Source: an uncultured Bacteroidales bacterium
GTDB lineage: Bacteria > Bacteroidota > Bacteroidia > Bacteroidales > Paludibacteraceae
Direction of reading: 5' to 3'
Length of the DNA stretch: 7,016 bases
NCBI GenBank assembly: GCA_945787425.1
Contig: CALZHO010000041.1
Coordinates: forward strand, 1 to 7,016
Each line of letters starts with the position of its first letter. Position 1 is the stretch's first letter. Position numbers and translations under genes: made by a program. The notes below the pieces were generated by a model. It searched no databases, was not told the DNA's origin, and saw only the letters and a program-made list of their open reading frames with translations. This document shows, piece after piece, positions 6,891 through 7,016 of this stretch.

Positions 6891-7016
6891 ATGAAAATCC
6901 TTCTCCTTATAGATGCGTATGCGATGATTTATCGCGCTTACTATGCTTTCATTCGTGCACCGCGTATGAACTCTCGCGGAGAAAATACATCTGCCATTTT
7001 CGGATTCGTAGTTACT
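6891..7016 (+). CDS. polA: DNA polymerase I, N-terminal fragment (3' partial)
   Basis: The ATG at 6891 opens a frame of 42 codons that runs off the window. The translation starts MKILLLIDAYAMIYRAYYAF and continues with an APRMNSRG and NTSAIFGFV segment, which is the start of the 5'-3' exonuclease (FEN-like) domain of DNA polymerase I. Asp8 is the expected first metal-binding aspartate, and the Y-R-A-Y-Y-A-F stretch is characteristic of bacterial PolA. Pol I removes RNA primers and fills gaps in Okazaki-fragment processing and excision repair. A stand-alone 5' nuclease has a similar N-terminus, but the DAYAxIYRAYYAFI form closely resembles Bacteroidota PolA as I recall it. Whether polymerase and 3'-5' exonuclease domains follow cannot be seen. 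Adjacency to ung places two base-excision-repair functions side by side. Confidence 0.88.
   Translation, partial: MKILLLIDAYAMIYRAYYAFIRAPRMNSRGENTSAIFGFVVT

Overview
The window reads as core chromosome of a member of the Bacteroidota, most likely order Bacteroidales. Three things point there: the gldM-gldN pair of the type IX secretion system (T9SS), a system confined to this phylum; a small DUF3098 membrane protein, also a Bacteroidota family; and QueA and PolA sequences that resemble Bacteroides-type versions. Start codons lack clear Shine-Dalgarno sequences, as is usual in this phylum. All genes lie on the + strand and are densely packed. The longest stretch without a gene is 47 bases. 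I see no mobile element, tRNA, rRNA or CRISPR array.

Layout: (1) positions 1-2463 hold the 3' end of a gld/por operon. gldM is cut at its 5' end by the window edge and is followed after 1 base by gldN. Their products are parts of the T9SS: GldM is the periplasm-spanning rotor/shaft of the trans-envelope motor and GldN is part of the periplasmic GldK/GldN ring. (2) Positions 2464-2510 contain a strong GC-rich hairpin that looks like an intrinsic terminator ending the gld operon, only 10 bases before the next start codon. (3) Positions 2511-6175 hold five genes in an unbroken chain of overlapping reading frames: ftsX, a DUF3098 gene, uppP, truB and queA, with overlaps of 11, 4, 14 and 14 bases. 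The first three encode inner-membrane proteins of division and cell-wall synthesis (FtsX, an uncharacterised two-helix protein, undecaprenyl-pyrophosphate phosphatase). The last two modify tRNA (pseudouridine 55 and queuosine). (4) Positions 6197-6859 encode uracil-DNA glycosylase (ung), followed after 31 AT-rich bases by the first 42 codons of DNA polymerase I (polA), which runs off the window.

The genes form three functional blocks: secretion/motility motor, envelope plus tRNA modification, and base-excision repair. I found no clearly new system. The items most worth a second look are the DUF3098 protein translationally wedged between FtsX and UppP, the terminator-like hairpin abutting the ftsX start, and a QueA with several changed motif positions and an apparent acidic insertion. 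Positions of domains are from my own reading of the translations; family comparisons are from memory and no database search was run.
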